Of a stretch of DNA of 64,000 bases, positions 20,285 to 28,954 are shown in pieces; within the stretch, counting starts at the first letter, position 1; every line of letters begins with the position of its first letter. The notes beneath the pieces were generated by a model. The model was not told where the DNA came from, did not search any database, and was given only the letters and a program-made list of their open reading frames with translations. The translations under genes were made by a program, and so were the position numbers. This DNA is from Arsukibacterium sp. UBA5043 (lineage in GTDB: Bacteria; Pseudomonadota; Gammaproteobacteria; Enterobacterales; Alteromonadaceae), in contig DIBV01000017.1 of the NCBI GenBank assembly GCA_002415085.1, positions 299,818-363,817 of the forward strand, in the 5' to 3' direction.

Positions 20285-20980
20285 TTAAACCGCTGGGCAC
20301 TGGCTAACCGCCTTCGCCCCGGGTAAGGCAGCAATAGCCAGTATATGTCCTGTGGGCGCAACCTGTAACTCAACCCACTGTGGTTGCTGCATCGGTTCAA
20401 TCTGCAGCATGCTGTTCAGCTCCTGCACCAGTTCAATTGCAACATTCAGCTGCATTTTATCGCACATGGTAATTTGCCAGGAATCTGTATGCTGCGTCAG
20501 TAAGCCAATCTGGCGCGACATGGCAACACTAAGCTCACCGGCACGCTGCAGTTGCCGCTGCTGTGCCTTAAGGGTTTGCAAACGCAGGGTTTGCAGCTGC
20601 TGCTCACTACCCGATTGATCATGTGCCGGTGCCGATGCGCTTAAATGGTGCCATTGCACGGTCGCCGACGCGCTGTTGCTGGCCGCCACGCTGGTGAGTG
20701 TTTCAATCTGATAGTAGCTCTGATAAGCACCCGGCAGCTTAGCAGGATTAACCCAGCTGAGCACTAAGACTAAAGCCGCACAACCAAGCGCTAGCTGCGA
20801 AAAGTACCACCACGAGCGCCAGTTTCGCTGGCTAGCCGAGTGTTTTGCCTGGCTTAAAATGCCCTGTTTGAGCGTCTCTGGCATCGGTTGCTCAGCTTTC
20901 AGTGCCGCATAGCTAGCTTGCAGCCGGCTATTAGCCATGGCGTTATCTGTTGACGCTTGGTCTGTTTCAGGCTTAGACAT
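20285..20980 (-). CDS. Putative anti-sigma factor (single-pass membrane protein)
   Basis: I do not recognise a family for this 231-residue protein. It has a hydrophilic N-terminus of about 57 residues, one membrane segment (about residues 58-78), and a Gln-rich C-terminal part with a probable coiled coil (about residues 125-160). That N-in topology and its eight-base overlap with the ECF sigma gene are typical of anti-sigma factors. No HxxxCxxC zinc motif is present. The assignment rests on context and topology. Confidence 0.6.
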   Translation of the reverse strand: MSKPETDQASTDNAMANSRLQASYAALKAEQPMPETLKQGILSQAKHSASQRNWRSWWYFSQLALGCAALVLVLSWVNPAKLPGAYQSYYQIETLTSVAASNSASATVQWHHLSASAPAHDQSGSEQQLQTLRLQTLKAQQRQLQRAGELSVAMSRQIGLLTQHTDSWQITMCDKMQLNVAIELVQELNSMLQIEPMQQPQWVELQVAPTGHILAIAALPGAKAVSQCPAV

Positions 20981-21563
20981 TATCCTCTCCCATAAGCAGC
21001 GCTAAGCGTTCGCGCGCATAACGTAACCGACTTTTAATGGTTTCTGGCAGCTCCCGGGTAATATGGGCAATATCGTCCAGGCTAAATTCCTCCAGCTGCA
21101 ACAATATGGCTTCACGCTGCAGGGTGGGCAACGCCGCCAGCGCGCCAGCCAGACGCTCTTTTTGCTGTAACAGCGCCAGTTGCTCAGCAATGCCCTCCTG
21201 TCCCATCCGTAATGCCTCTACGCTTACCTCACTATCCTTATCAGCGCTTAACTGCCAACGCTGCTGCCTGCGCAACTCATCCACCAATGCATTTCTGGCC
21301 AGGGTAAATAACCAGGTTTTAAAGCGGCTTTCTGCCCGGTAACTATGGCGGTTTTCCAGTACCTTTAACCAGCATTGCTGACAGATATCCGCCGCTAGCT
21401 GAGCATCGGCCTGGCGTAATAAAAAGTGATATAAATCATCACCGCATTGCATTATCAGCTTATCCAGCCACTGCAGCTGACCACTTTGCTGAAACTGCTG
21501 CATCAGCTCATCGGCACAACTGCTGCGGTTAAACCAGCCCGGAAGTATTACCGACCATGCCAT
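20973..21563 (-). CDS. ECF-family RNA polymerase sigma factor
   Basis: This 196-residue sigma factor has region 2 at about residues 40-105 (the ICQQCWLKVLENRHSY and FKTWLFTLARNALVDELRRQ stretches) and region 4 at about residues 130-190 (LPTLQREAILLQLEEFSLDDIAHI, then the LPETIKSRLRYARERL recognition helix). An AGGAG site precedes the start. It follows the tonB-like gene by 48 bp and overlaps the putative anti-sigma gene. A candidate ECF promoter upstream of tonB could make the operon autoregulated. Confidence 0.9.
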   Translation of the reverse strand: MAWSVILPGWFNRSSCADELMQQFQQSGQLQWLDKLIMQCGDDLYHFLLRQADAQLAADICQQCWLKVLENRHSYRAESRFKTWLFTLARNALVDELRRQQRWQLSADKDSEVSVEALRMGQEGIAEQLALLQQKERLAGALAALPTLQREAILLQLEEFSLDDIAHITRELPETIKSRLRYARERLALLMGEDNV

Positions 21564-21611
21564 AAGCCAACTCCTTCTGTTGGGAATACTGCCCTGATGC
21601 CTGATCAGAGC

Positions 21612-22244
21612 TTAGCCAGCATCCACGCTAAAATCGAGTACTACCTGCAAATTTGTCTGGCGAATCGCTTTACCGTCAACAACTTGCGGTTGATATTTCC
21701 AGCGGCGCAATGCTCTTGCCGCTTCGCGTTCAAATACCCCCCGGGGTTCTGCCTGCAATATCTGTACGTCGGTTACCGCACCGCTCTCATCAATGCTGAA
21801 ACTTAGTTTTACCCAGCCGCTAATGCCATCGCGCAGTGCTGTTACCGGAAAACGCGGCTCAACCCTTACTACCGGTGTTGCCGTGCTATCTCTGCCGCTA
21901 CCTATAGCAAGATCAGTGGGGCCAATTGCCGGTGGAGTAAGAGTAAATGACGGTCCCGGTAGCGCAACCTTGGTTACCGTTGCCGGCGTTTGTGGTGCCA
22001 GCTCGGGCGGTACCACCGGTGGAGGCGGCTCTGGCATTTTTTTAACCACCACGGGCGGGTCTTCCGGATTTCTAAATAGTTCTACCACCGGCAACGGTTT
22101 TACTAATGTCCGCTCTGCCAGGGGAGGTTTAATTAACAGGTACATCATGGCAAACAAGCTAAAAGTCACTAAAGCGGCCAGCACAATGCTGCTGATCATC
22201 CGGTTAAAGGTAGTAAAAGGGGTTGAGTAAGGTAGTGTTTGCAT
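21612..22244 (-). CDS. TonB-family energy transducer
   Basis: This 210-residue protein has one N-terminal membrane helix (about residues 16-38), a Pro-rich periplasmic spacer with PEPPPPVVPPELAP, and a C-terminal TonB domain (about residues 125-208) with RVEPRFPVTAL, GWVKLSFSIDESG and RRWKYQPQVVDG. TonB proteins carry energy from ExbB/ExbD to outer-membrane receptors. exbB/exbD are absent here. The start has a GGAGGA site. Its place at the head of a sigma/anti-sigma operon suggests envelope-linked regulation. Confidence 0.9.
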   Translation of the reverse strand: MQTLPYSTPFTTFNRMISSIVLAALVTFSLFAMMYLLIKPPLAERTLVKPLPVVELFRNPEDPPVVVKKMPEPPPPVVPPELAPQTPATVTKVALPGPSFTLTPPAIGPTDLAIGSGRDSTATPVVRVEPRFPVTALRDGISGWVKLSFSIDESGAVTDVQILQAEPRGVFEREAARALRRWKYQPQVVDGKAIRQTNLQVVLDFSVDAG

Positions 22245-22267
22245 AGGGTGTCCTCCGTGTTTAACTA

Positions 22268-22298
22268 TTAGACGACGGAGGACTGACCACGGGGTTAA
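22268..22298 (-). promoter_or_regulatory. Candidate ECF-type promoter for tonB-sigma-anti-sigma
   Basis: On the minus strand TTAACCCC (22298-22291) is followed by CGTCGTCTAA (22277-22268), which fits the usual ECF layout of an AAC-containing -35 and a CGTC-containing -10 about 16-19 bases apart. It lies just upstream of the tonB-like gene that heads the sigma-factor operon. The match is by eye and the cognate specificity is inferred. Confidence 0.4.
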
Positions 22299-22357
22299 TA
22301 TTTTTTAATTATTTTTGGCGGCGCCGCCTAATTATTACTGGCTTCGCGGCTCAGTTA

Positions 22358-22681
22358 TTAATCGCTCCGCCATTGGGCATGGCACATGGCATCATGTTTT
22401 TCGCGGCTCAATAAAATACGGGCTAACACTTTGTCAGGGTTGCCATCCATACCCGTTAAGCCTATCTGCGCTTCATAATGCAGCTCTGGTTCTAAATCCT
22501 GCAGTATCAGCTCTACCCATTCAGGCCCGGGGATCACCAAATCAACATAGCCACGTTGCTCATATTGCTGCTGATACTGGTTATAGTCTGCAGCACTCAG
22601 ATTATCTGGCGCTAACTCTTCAAAAATATCAAACGCATGGTCGCAAAGTTCATCTAACGACCACATTTCTAAATCCTGCAT
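22358..22681 (-). CDS. yciU: dsDNA-mimic protein of the YciU/HI1450 family (DUF440)
   Basis: This acidic 107-residue protein aligns by eye with E. coli YciU along its length, for example AFDIFEELAPDNLSAADY, QYEQRGYVDL, LARILLSREKHDAMCH and the terminal WRSD. Family members carry a surface charge pattern resembling double-stranded DNA; HI1450 was reported to bind the HU protein. I chose the start at 22681 to match the family N-terminus. An ATG 15 bases downstream with an AGGA site is also possible, and an upstream ATG at 22762 is unlikely. Confidence 0.85.
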   Translation of the reverse strand: MQDLEMWSLDELCDHAFDIFEELAPDNLSAADYNQYQQQYEQRGYVDLVIPGPEWVELILQDLEPELHYEAQIGLTGMDGNPDKVLARILLSREKHDAMCHAQWRSD

Positions 22682-22801
22682 CTGGGTGTCCCGTAACAAG
22701 GTTGCTTTCGCTATCGTAAGTGTGACGGCAGTATAGCAAGCCTTTGCTCTGAAAGCTGCCAAGCTGTTACACTGCAGCCGTTTATAATAGCGGATTTCAA
22801 T

Positions 22802-23602
22802 ATGTATATTTGTCCACTTTGTCGCCAGCCATTACAGTTAACCGACGCTCAGTTGCAGTGTGCCAGCAGGCATAGTTTTGATCTGGCAAAAGAAGGCTAT
22901 GTCAATTTGCTGCCGGTACAGCATAAAAACTCCAAAGATCCTGGCGATAACAAACAAATGATTGTCGCACGGCGGGCTTTTTTACAAAGTGGCGCATACC
23001 AACCTTTGTCAGACGCAATAAATACAGTGCTGGCCGCTGCCGACCCTAGCAGCATACTGGACTCAGGCTGTGGCGAAGGCTATTACAGCGGCCGCTTACA
23101 ACAGGCGCTAACACCGGCCACTGCAATGTATGGTATTGATATTTCTAAAGCTGCGGTTAAATACGCCGCCCGTCAGTACCCTGCCATTCAATTTGCGGTA
23201 GCCAGTGCCTATCAACTCCCTTTTGCCGATAACAGCTTCGATTGGGTGCTGCGGGTTTATGCGCCATCAGATAGCACCGAGTTACAAAGGGTCGTTAAAC
23301 CACAGGGCAGACTGCTTAGTGTTAACCCCGGGCCAAATCATTTAATTGAAATGAAACAAGCGGTATACCCTGAGGTAAAACTGCACAATGATGCAGTAAA
23401 AGAGCAGCCGGGATTCAGCCATGTAAAGCGCCAGCGTCTGTGTTACACGTTACCTATTGCTGAACCCGCGCAGTTGGATAACTTGTTACAAATGGTGCCG
23501 CTTGCCTGGAAGTTTAACAGTGAAAACCGGCAGGCTTTTGTCAGTGCAACCCGCTCCATCAGTATCGATTTTCTGCTTGATGTGTATCAGCTAAGTAGCT
23601 AA
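22802..23602 (+). CDS. rlmA: 23S rRNA (guanine-745-N1)-methyltransferase
   Basis: RlmA methylates G745 of 23S rRNA. The 266-residue protein begins with the family zinc site (Cys4, Cys7, Cys20, His24), followed by DLAKEGYVNLLPVQ, GDNKQMIVARRAFL and the SAM-binding ILDSGCGEGYYSG near residue 85. It is transcribed divergently from the yciU-like gene and runs toward the serine hydrolase gene with a five-base gap and no visible terminator. Confidence 0.95.
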   Translation: MYICPLCRQPLQLTDAQLQCASRHSFDLAKEGYVNLLPVQHKNSKDPGDNKQMIVARRAFLQSGAYQPLSDAINTVLAAADPSSILDSGCGEGYYSGRLQQALTPATAMYGIDISKAAVKYAARQYPAIQFAVASAYQLPFADNSFDWVLRVYAPSDSTELQRVVKPQGRLLSVNPGPNHLIEMKQAVYPEVKLHNDAVKEQPGFSHVKRQRLCYTLPIAEPAQLDNLLQMVPLAWKFNSENRQAFVSATRSISIDFLLDVYQLSS

Positions 23603-23607
23603 GCGTA

Positions 23608-24864
23608 TCAACACTGGGGCTTGGCAGCCTTATTTACCTTACATTTTGCCAGCGTTGTTTGGTCGTGCTGCTGCAACGCCCCAAACATCGCAGCCCAGAA
23701 AGCGGGGGTTAACTCGTTAACCACATTCGACTCGGCATTTAGCAAAATTACCAGCCCCAGCTCACGCTCGCGCGAGTAAGCCAGTTCGGCCCGAAACCCC
23801 TGCACCCAGCCACCATGATAAATAAGTTGTTCTGAACCAAACTGATACACCCGCCAGCCCAGTGCATAATGGGCATCGGTTAAATAATTACGCCACTTAC
23901 TGCGTCGTAGATCGCGGGGGGTTTTTACCCTTTTTTCAATAATTTTATCCAATACGTTTTGCGGCATAACCTGCGGATAATAGCCCAGCTGGGCAATCAG
24001 CCAGTGGCTTAAGTCTATCACACTGGCATTGACCCCGGCAGCGGGCGCAAAGCGATAATAGCTTTGGTTAACATTACGTGAGTGCCAGCGTCCTCTGGCC
24101 CGAATGTGCGGGCTGGCGCGGTTCTCGTTCAGTAAATACGCCTCTAAACCCACCGAGGCGGTGGGCAACTGCAACGGTTCAAAAATATTTTTCTTTAACA
24201 AACTGGCATAATCACTACTGGTAGTCTGACTGATAATAGGTTCAATCAAACTAAACAGCACATTCTGATAACCATAACACTGGCCCGGGTTACACAGCGG
24301 GTCAATTTTCTGAAACTGCGGCAATATCCGCTCCGGCACAATATTGGCCTCAATCAGATTATCGTAAGCATTAGGCATTACCCCACTACTTTGCGACAGC
24401 AAATGTTCTATTTTCAATTGCGGGTTATAGGCGGCATTTTTAAACGAAAACTCCGGTATATATTGCACCACCGACTCATCCCACCGAAAATGACCCTGCT
24501 CTTCCAGCAAACTGGCCAGCCCGGCTGCAAAGGTTTTTGATACCGAAGCAATCCGGAACACCGTAAAAGGATCAACGGCCACATCACCATCAATATCTCT
24601 GACACCATAGCCTTTAGCACTGATAATTTTATTCTGATATACCACCGCATAAGCGGCCCCCGGAATACCATGCTCAGCCATTTGCTGATTAAAATACAGA
24701 TCAAAACTGGCCAGCTCTGTGGCCAGAAGCTCCGGCACAGTCGGCTCTGCAGCCGCATCTGCGACAGGTGCTGCAACCAGGGTGTTAGCAGAGTCTTTAG
24801 CGGGCTGCGCCGCCAGTGGTATTAATGTATTCAGCAATACAACAGCTAATAATACTCGAACCAA
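23608..24864 (-). CDS. Secreted serine hydrolase of the class C beta-lactamase family
   Basis: This 418-residue protein has an N-terminal signal peptide (hydrophobic core VLLAVVLLNTLIPLAA) and the three penicillin-binding/beta-lactamase motifs: SVSK, YQN and HGG. Members include esterases, peptidases and D-amino-acid hydrolases, and the substrate cannot be told here. I chose a TTG start at 24864 because GAGGT precedes it and translation then begins at the signal peptide. An in-frame ATG at 24903 would overlap the subtilase gene and add a non-signal stretch. Its start is seven bases after the subtilase stop, suggesting coupling. Confidence 0.8.
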   Translation of the reverse strand: MVRVLLAVVLLNTLIPLAAQPAKDSANTLVAAPVADAAAEPTVPELLATELASFDLYFNQQMAEHGIPGAAYAVVYQNKIISAKGYGVRDIDGDVAVDPFTVFRIASVSKTFAAGLASLLEEQGHFRWDESVVQYIPEFSFKNAAYNPQLKIEHLLSQSSGVMPNAYDNLIEANIVPERILPQFQKIDPLCNPGQCYGYQNVLFSLIEPIISQTTSSDYASLLKKNIFEPLQLPTASVGLEAYLLNENRASPHIRARGRWHSRNVNQSYYRFAPAAGVNASVIDLSHWLIAQLGYYPQVMPQNVLDKIIEKRVKTPRDLRRSKWRNYLTDAHYALGWRVYQFGSEQLIYHGGWVQGFRAELAYSRERELGLVILLNAESNVVNELTPAFWAAMFGALQQHDQTTLAKCKVNKAAKPQC

Positions 24865-24871
24865 AATAACC

Positions 24872-27565
24872 TCAAATGTGTTTACACTGGCTGGCCAGAC
24901 CATATCTGCGCCAACTTGCCCAAACTGCAAGCAGTAAAATACCAAAACTCAGGCTGCCACCACTATTATCAGTGTTGGTTACTCCACCGCCTGTCCCCGC
25001 CGGGTTTATCTGCACCGTTGTATTACTGCTACTTTGGCTGATGCCATCGTCTGCGGTAAAACTAAACACCAGAGTGGTACTGTCAGTAACCATAGACGCG
25101 ATAAAACTGGCTTGTAAACTGGTGGCGTTGCTTAGTGTCACCGTTGGCCCGGAAAGTTGCAGCCAGCGATAACGTAAAAAATCATTATCACTGTCCGTTG
25201 CCGTGGCAGCTAATTGCACGTTGCTGCCCGCTAACGCCGCAATAGTCGCCGGCGTTGACACCTGCGGGCTGCTGTTCGCACACTGGGTGTTTCGCTCCAG
25301 GGTGGTTAGGCCTGCCAGCCAGCTGGAAAACGCCAGGTTTCGCGGCGGACACACGCTGGTATTCTGATAACTAAAAGCAGTTAAGCGCGCCAGCTCAATA
25401 AAATTCTGCGGCAAGGTACCACTAAAATTGTTATCCGCCAACCAGAGTATCTGCAAATTACTCAGCGCTGCCAGCGCCGACGGTACCGCACCTGACAGTT
25501 GATTAGATTCAACAAACAGGCGTTGCAAACCCGCTACCTGGCCAAGGCTGGACGGCAAATTACCACTGAAGTTATTAAACGATAAATCGAGTTGGTTAAG
25601 TGCGCTCAGCTCACTGATTGCAGCAGGAATAGCGCCTGAAAAACCATTTTGCCACAGGCTTAACTGTTGTAAGGTTTGCAGTTGCAGCAATACCGCCGGA
25701 AAATCGCCTGTCAGGCTGTTAAAACTTAAATCAAGCTCAGTTATTGCCGTTAAGCCGGCCAGGGCTGAGGGGAGCTCGCCAGTCAGGTTATTATTGCTAA
25801 GATCCAGTGCCGTGATCTGGCCACTGCTGCAGCTTACACCAGCCCAGTTACAAAGCGAAACTGCAGGTTCAAGCCAGCCCTGGTTATTCAGCCAGCTCTG
25901 GCCTAACGTATCATAATACAGCTGTACCAGCGCGTTACACTGGCTTAGCGGCACCACCGGGTTATTCAGCTCAGTGCAATAATCGTCATTGCGGGGCAAC
26001 ACCCTTACCACAGAGTCGGCAAATACCAGCTCGGTGGCATTACCGTCAAAAAACCACTGGCCGGCAAAAATACCATCCCCGGCGTTGTCGCGTTCTCTGA
26101 GTAGAATGCTCTCGCCGCTATTGGCAGCAATTACCCGGGGTAAAATACTGCTGCCATCACAATCAATACTCAGCACACTGATATCCAACAAGCCACCCGC
26201 CCGTAAATATAGTGTGTCAGAAGCTGGCGAGATCCGTCTGGCTGGCGGTGTCTGACACTCCAGTACCCCGGTATTCGATGGCAGCGTACTGCCAGCACTG
26301 CTGGCTAACAGCAATTTGCCACTACTGGTATAGTCGCGGATTAATGGGTCGGTGCTGACTTTACCGGTTAACAGCAACCTGGCACGCAAGGCCTGCCAAT
26401 CCAGCGCAGGCTCTGCCGCTTTGAGCAGTGCAACAAGCCCGGCGACCATTGGCGCCGCCATCGAGGTACCCGAAACACTGGTGTAGCCATCGTTTAAATC
26501 CGTAGTAACAATTGCCGCCCCTGGCGCCGTTACATCTACCCAGTCGCGGCCATAATTACTGAAGCTTGCCTTATTTTGTGCCTGATCGTGGGCGGCAACG
26601 CTAATAATGTTTGCTAAATCGTATGCCGCCGGATACAACGGGCTTTGGCTGCCGTTGTTACCCGCACTGGCAATAAACAACATACCGGCTTGCTGATGTC
26701 GGGCTATGGCCTCATACAATGCCTGCGACTGTCCAGCGCTACCCCAGGAGTTATTGCTGGCAACGATATTAATATTATGTCGCTGTTTTAATTCCAGCAG
26801 ATAATCCAGGCAGGCTATCGCATCGCTGACAAAGCCGCTGCCCGTTTCATCTAAAAACTTGCAATGTAATACCTGCAGTTGCCAGTTCACCCCGGCAACC
26901 CCTACGGCGTTATTGGTCGTTGCAGCGATAATGCCGCTTATCTGGCTGCCGTGGCCATCCTGATCCGCCGGATCGCTATTATTATTTGCGGTATCAATGC
27001 CATAAATATCATCAACATAGCCATTACCGTCATCATCTAAGCCGTTCACCGTTTCTGTCGGGTTACGCCATAAATTGGCTTGTAAATCGGGGTGTTGATA
27101 GGCCACACCGGTATCAACTACTGCTACCACCAGCTGTTGATCCCCGGTAGTCTGCTGCCAGAAAGCGGGGGCATTAATGCCTTGCGCCTGGCTTAGGTGC
27201 CACTGCAGGTTAAATTGCGGATCATTTGGAATTTGTTGTTTTTTAACAGGATAATCGGGCTCAACATAGCGAACTCCGGGTAATTGCCGGTAGTAACCAA
27301 TGGCTTGTCGCAGTGGGATACCACTGGCCAGCTCTACCCGAACTAAGCCCGACGGGCCGCGCTGGCCAATAGCATTGCCAATGGGTTCTACCTTGCTGGC
27401 ATAGTGGCTGATAAACTGAGCACGAACGATATTGGCTTGCTGCTGACTCATTGCCGCATATTCAGTATCGGTAGCAATAATAAGTCTGCTCGGTTGCGCT
27501 GCTAATGGCATCATTACAATTGCAGCCATCAGCAACAAGCCGGCTTTAATCAAAAACGTTGGCAT
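24872..27565 (-). CDS. Secreted subtilisin-like protease with plant-type LRRs and GlyGly-CTERM-like tail
   Basis: This 897-residue protein has a signal peptide (about residues 1-23), a propeptide-like region, and an S8 peptidase domain with Asp151 (DTGV), His205 (GHGSQ) and Ser368 (GTSMAAP). A cysteine-containing cap like plant LRRNT_2 (about residues 540-572) precedes six 24-residue leucine-rich repeats with the GxxP plant-type consensus (about 577-720). A beta-rich PKD/REJ-like segment follows (about 755-855). The tail has GGSLS, a hydrophobic helix and WRR, resembling GlyGly-CTERM, the rhombosortase sorting signal found on many type II secreted proteins. It is probably co-transcribed with the downstream serine hydrolase. 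Confidence 0.9.
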   Translation of the reverse strand: MPTFLIKAGLLLMAAIVMMPLAAQPSRLIIATDTEYAAMSQQQANIVRAQFISHYASKVEPIGNAIGQRGPSGLVRVELASGIPLRQAIGYYRQLPGVRYVEPDYPVKKQQIPNDPQFNLQWHLSQAQGINAPAFWQQTTGDQQLVVAVVDTGVAYQHPDLQANLWRNPTETVNGLDDDGNGYVDDIYGIDTANNNSDPADQDGHGSQISGIIAATTNNAVGVAGVNWQLQVLHCKFLDETGSGFVSDAIACLDYLLELKQRHNINIVASNNSWGSAGQSQALYEAIARHQQAGMLFIASAGNNGSQSPLYPAAYDLANIISVAAHDQAQNKASFSNYGRDWVDVTAPGAAIVTTDLNDGYTSVSGTSMAAPMVAGLVALLKAAEPALDWQALRARLLLTGKVSTDPLIRDYTSSGKLLLASSAGSTLPSNTGVLECQTPPARRISPASDTLYLRAGGLLDISVLSIDCDGSSILPRVIAANSGESILLRERDNAGDGIFAGQWFFDGNATELVFADSVVRVLPRNDDYCTELNNPVVPLSQCNALVQLYYDTLGQSWLNNQGWLEPAVSLCNWAGVSCSSGQITALDLSNNNLTGELPSALAGLTAITELDLSFNSLTGDFPAVLLQLQTLQQLSLWQNGFSGAIPAAISELSALNQLDLSFNNFSGNLPSSLGQVAGLQRLFVESNQLSGAVPSALAALSNLQILWLADNNFSGTLPQNFIELARLTAFSYQNTSVCPPRNLAFSSWLAGLTTLERNTQCANSSPQVSTPATIAALAGSNVQLAATATDSDNDFLRYRWLQLSGPTVTLSNATSLQASFIASMVTDSTTLVFSFTADDGISQSSSNTTVQINPAGTGGGVTNTDNSGGSLSFGILLLAVWASWRRYGLASQCKHI

Positions 27566-27704
27566 AAGCCTACCCCGCTATCTGTTTATTACCTTAATAA
27601 TAAGCTATACGCCCGAACACATCTATCCGATGCATTAAACGGTGTCGCAGGGGTAAGTAAACAACCTGAGGCAAAGGCTGGATTAGTCACCCAGCGTTGC
27701 CTGT

Positions 27705-28121
27705 TTAAACTAACGCCAGCACCAGTAACCGGATCCAAATCAGCCACAGCACCAGGCAGCCCAACAAAAACACCCGAAAGCGCAGTCGTACATTATTACT
27801 GCCAATATGAATAATGGTATGCCAGTACCGCAATGCAACAAATACGCTGCTCATCACTAAAAAAGTTAAATCCGCCAGGCCAAATTGCAGGCAGAACAGT
27901 GCACTGAACAAATATAACATCGGCATCTGAAACTGATTGTCAAAATTACGGCTGGTAGCAATCACCTGCTCATTGGCACCGGTTAAATCCATGGTCCTGA
28001 ACGCACTCATGTTTATTTCTTTGCTCTTTGCCGCTTTGATCCGCCGCCGGCCCATAAAAATCATGACCACACTGGTGAGCAGCACCTGGGCAAATACGGG
28101 CAGTAACATCAACTTTTCCAT
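27705..28121 (-). CDS. MAPEG-family membrane protein
   Basis: This 138-residue protein has four hydrophobic segments. The second loop carries NFDNQFQMPMLYLFSAL, and RYWHTIIHIGSNNVRLRFRVF follows, both typical of MAPEG proteins (eicosanoid and glutathione metabolism family). Bacterial members may have glutathione-transferase activity, but their physiological substrates are generally unknown. It is transcribed divergently from tdk, with 171 bp between the starts. Confidence 0.85.
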   Translation of the reverse strand: MEKLMLLPVFAQVLLTSVVMIFMGRRRIKAAKSKEINMSAFRTMDLTGANEQVIATSRNFDNQFQMPMLYLFSALFCLQFGLADLTFLVMSSVFVALRYWHTIIHIGSNNVRLRFRVFLLGCLVLWLIWIRLLVLALV

Positions 28122-28292
28122 CAGCTTTTCCTGTCAGGTTGTTAAATATCAATATTTTGCTGGCAAAGTATGCCTGCAACCGACGGCAAAGCCAATGCCC
28201 CGCGTTATCAATACTGCCAGCCGGCGTTTACAGCCCAGGCTGCTTTGGGTATTCTTAGCCGCCAATTTCAGGACAACTTCAGGAGCCAGGCA

Positions 28293-28877
28293 ATGGCCCA
28301 ACTCTATTTCTACTATTCGGCGATGAATGCCGGTAAATCGACCTCGTTATTGCAAAGCGCGTATAACTATCAGGAAAGAGGCATGACAGTGGCGATTTAC
28401 ACTGCGGCGCTGGATAATCGCTTTGGCCTTGGCAAAGTCAGTTCGCGTATTGGCCTGGCAATGGATGCATATATCTTTGACCCGGAATTTAATTTTGTTG
28501 GCCATGTAAAGCAATTAAAAATGGCCGGCCGCTTAGACTGCATCCTGATAGACGAAGCCCAGTTTCTCAGTAAAGCTCAGGTGCGGGAGCTTACCGATAT
28601 TGTCGATGAATTACGGATCCCGGTGCTGGCATTTGGCCTGCGTACCGACTTTCTCGGTGAAACCTTTGCCGGCAGCGAAGCACTGCTGGCCTGGGCCGAC
28701 AAGCTAATTGAGCTTAAAACCATTTGCCACTGCGGCCGTAAGGCCAACTTTGTGGTGCGACTCGATGCCAACGGCAATGCTGCCACAGCAGGCAGTCAGG
28801 TACAGATTGGCGGCAACGAAAGTTACGTATCAATGTGCCGTCAGCATTTTAAACAGTTAGTCTGGCAGCAAGCATAG
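28293..28877 (+). CDS. tdk: Thymidine kinase
   Basis: This salvage enzyme phosphorylates thymidine and deoxyuridine with ATP. The 194-residue protein has the P-loop [10 protein letters not shown] near residue 10, the ILIDEAQFL Walker B-like motif, the lid/thymidine region FGLRTDF and GSEALL, and zinc-site cysteines (CHCGRKANF, and SMCRQH near the end). The start at 28293 has AGGAG upstream. An in-frame ATG at 28170 would add 41 residues without family support. Confidence 0.96.
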   Translation: MAQLYFYYSAMNAGKSTSLLQSAYNYQERGMTVAIYTAALDNRFGLGKVSSRIGLAMDAYIFDPEFNFVGHVKQLKMAGRLDCILIDEAQFLSKAQVRELTDIVDELRIPVLAFGLRTDFLGETFAGSEALLAWADKLIELKTICHCGRKANFVVRLDANGNAATAGSQVQIGGNESYVSMCRQHFKQLVWQQA

Positions 28878-28954
28878 CCCGCTGGCGGTCGGAGCTTCAA
28901 TTTGCCATCAGCGCTTAATCCGTTATAGTAGTACAAAAACTGATTTAGTAATTT

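Noticed and set aside
22317-22328. GC-rich palindrome GGCGGCGCCGCC as a terminator for the yciU-like gene
   Set aside because: It has no loop and no T run on the minus strand, so it does not look like an intrinsic terminator.
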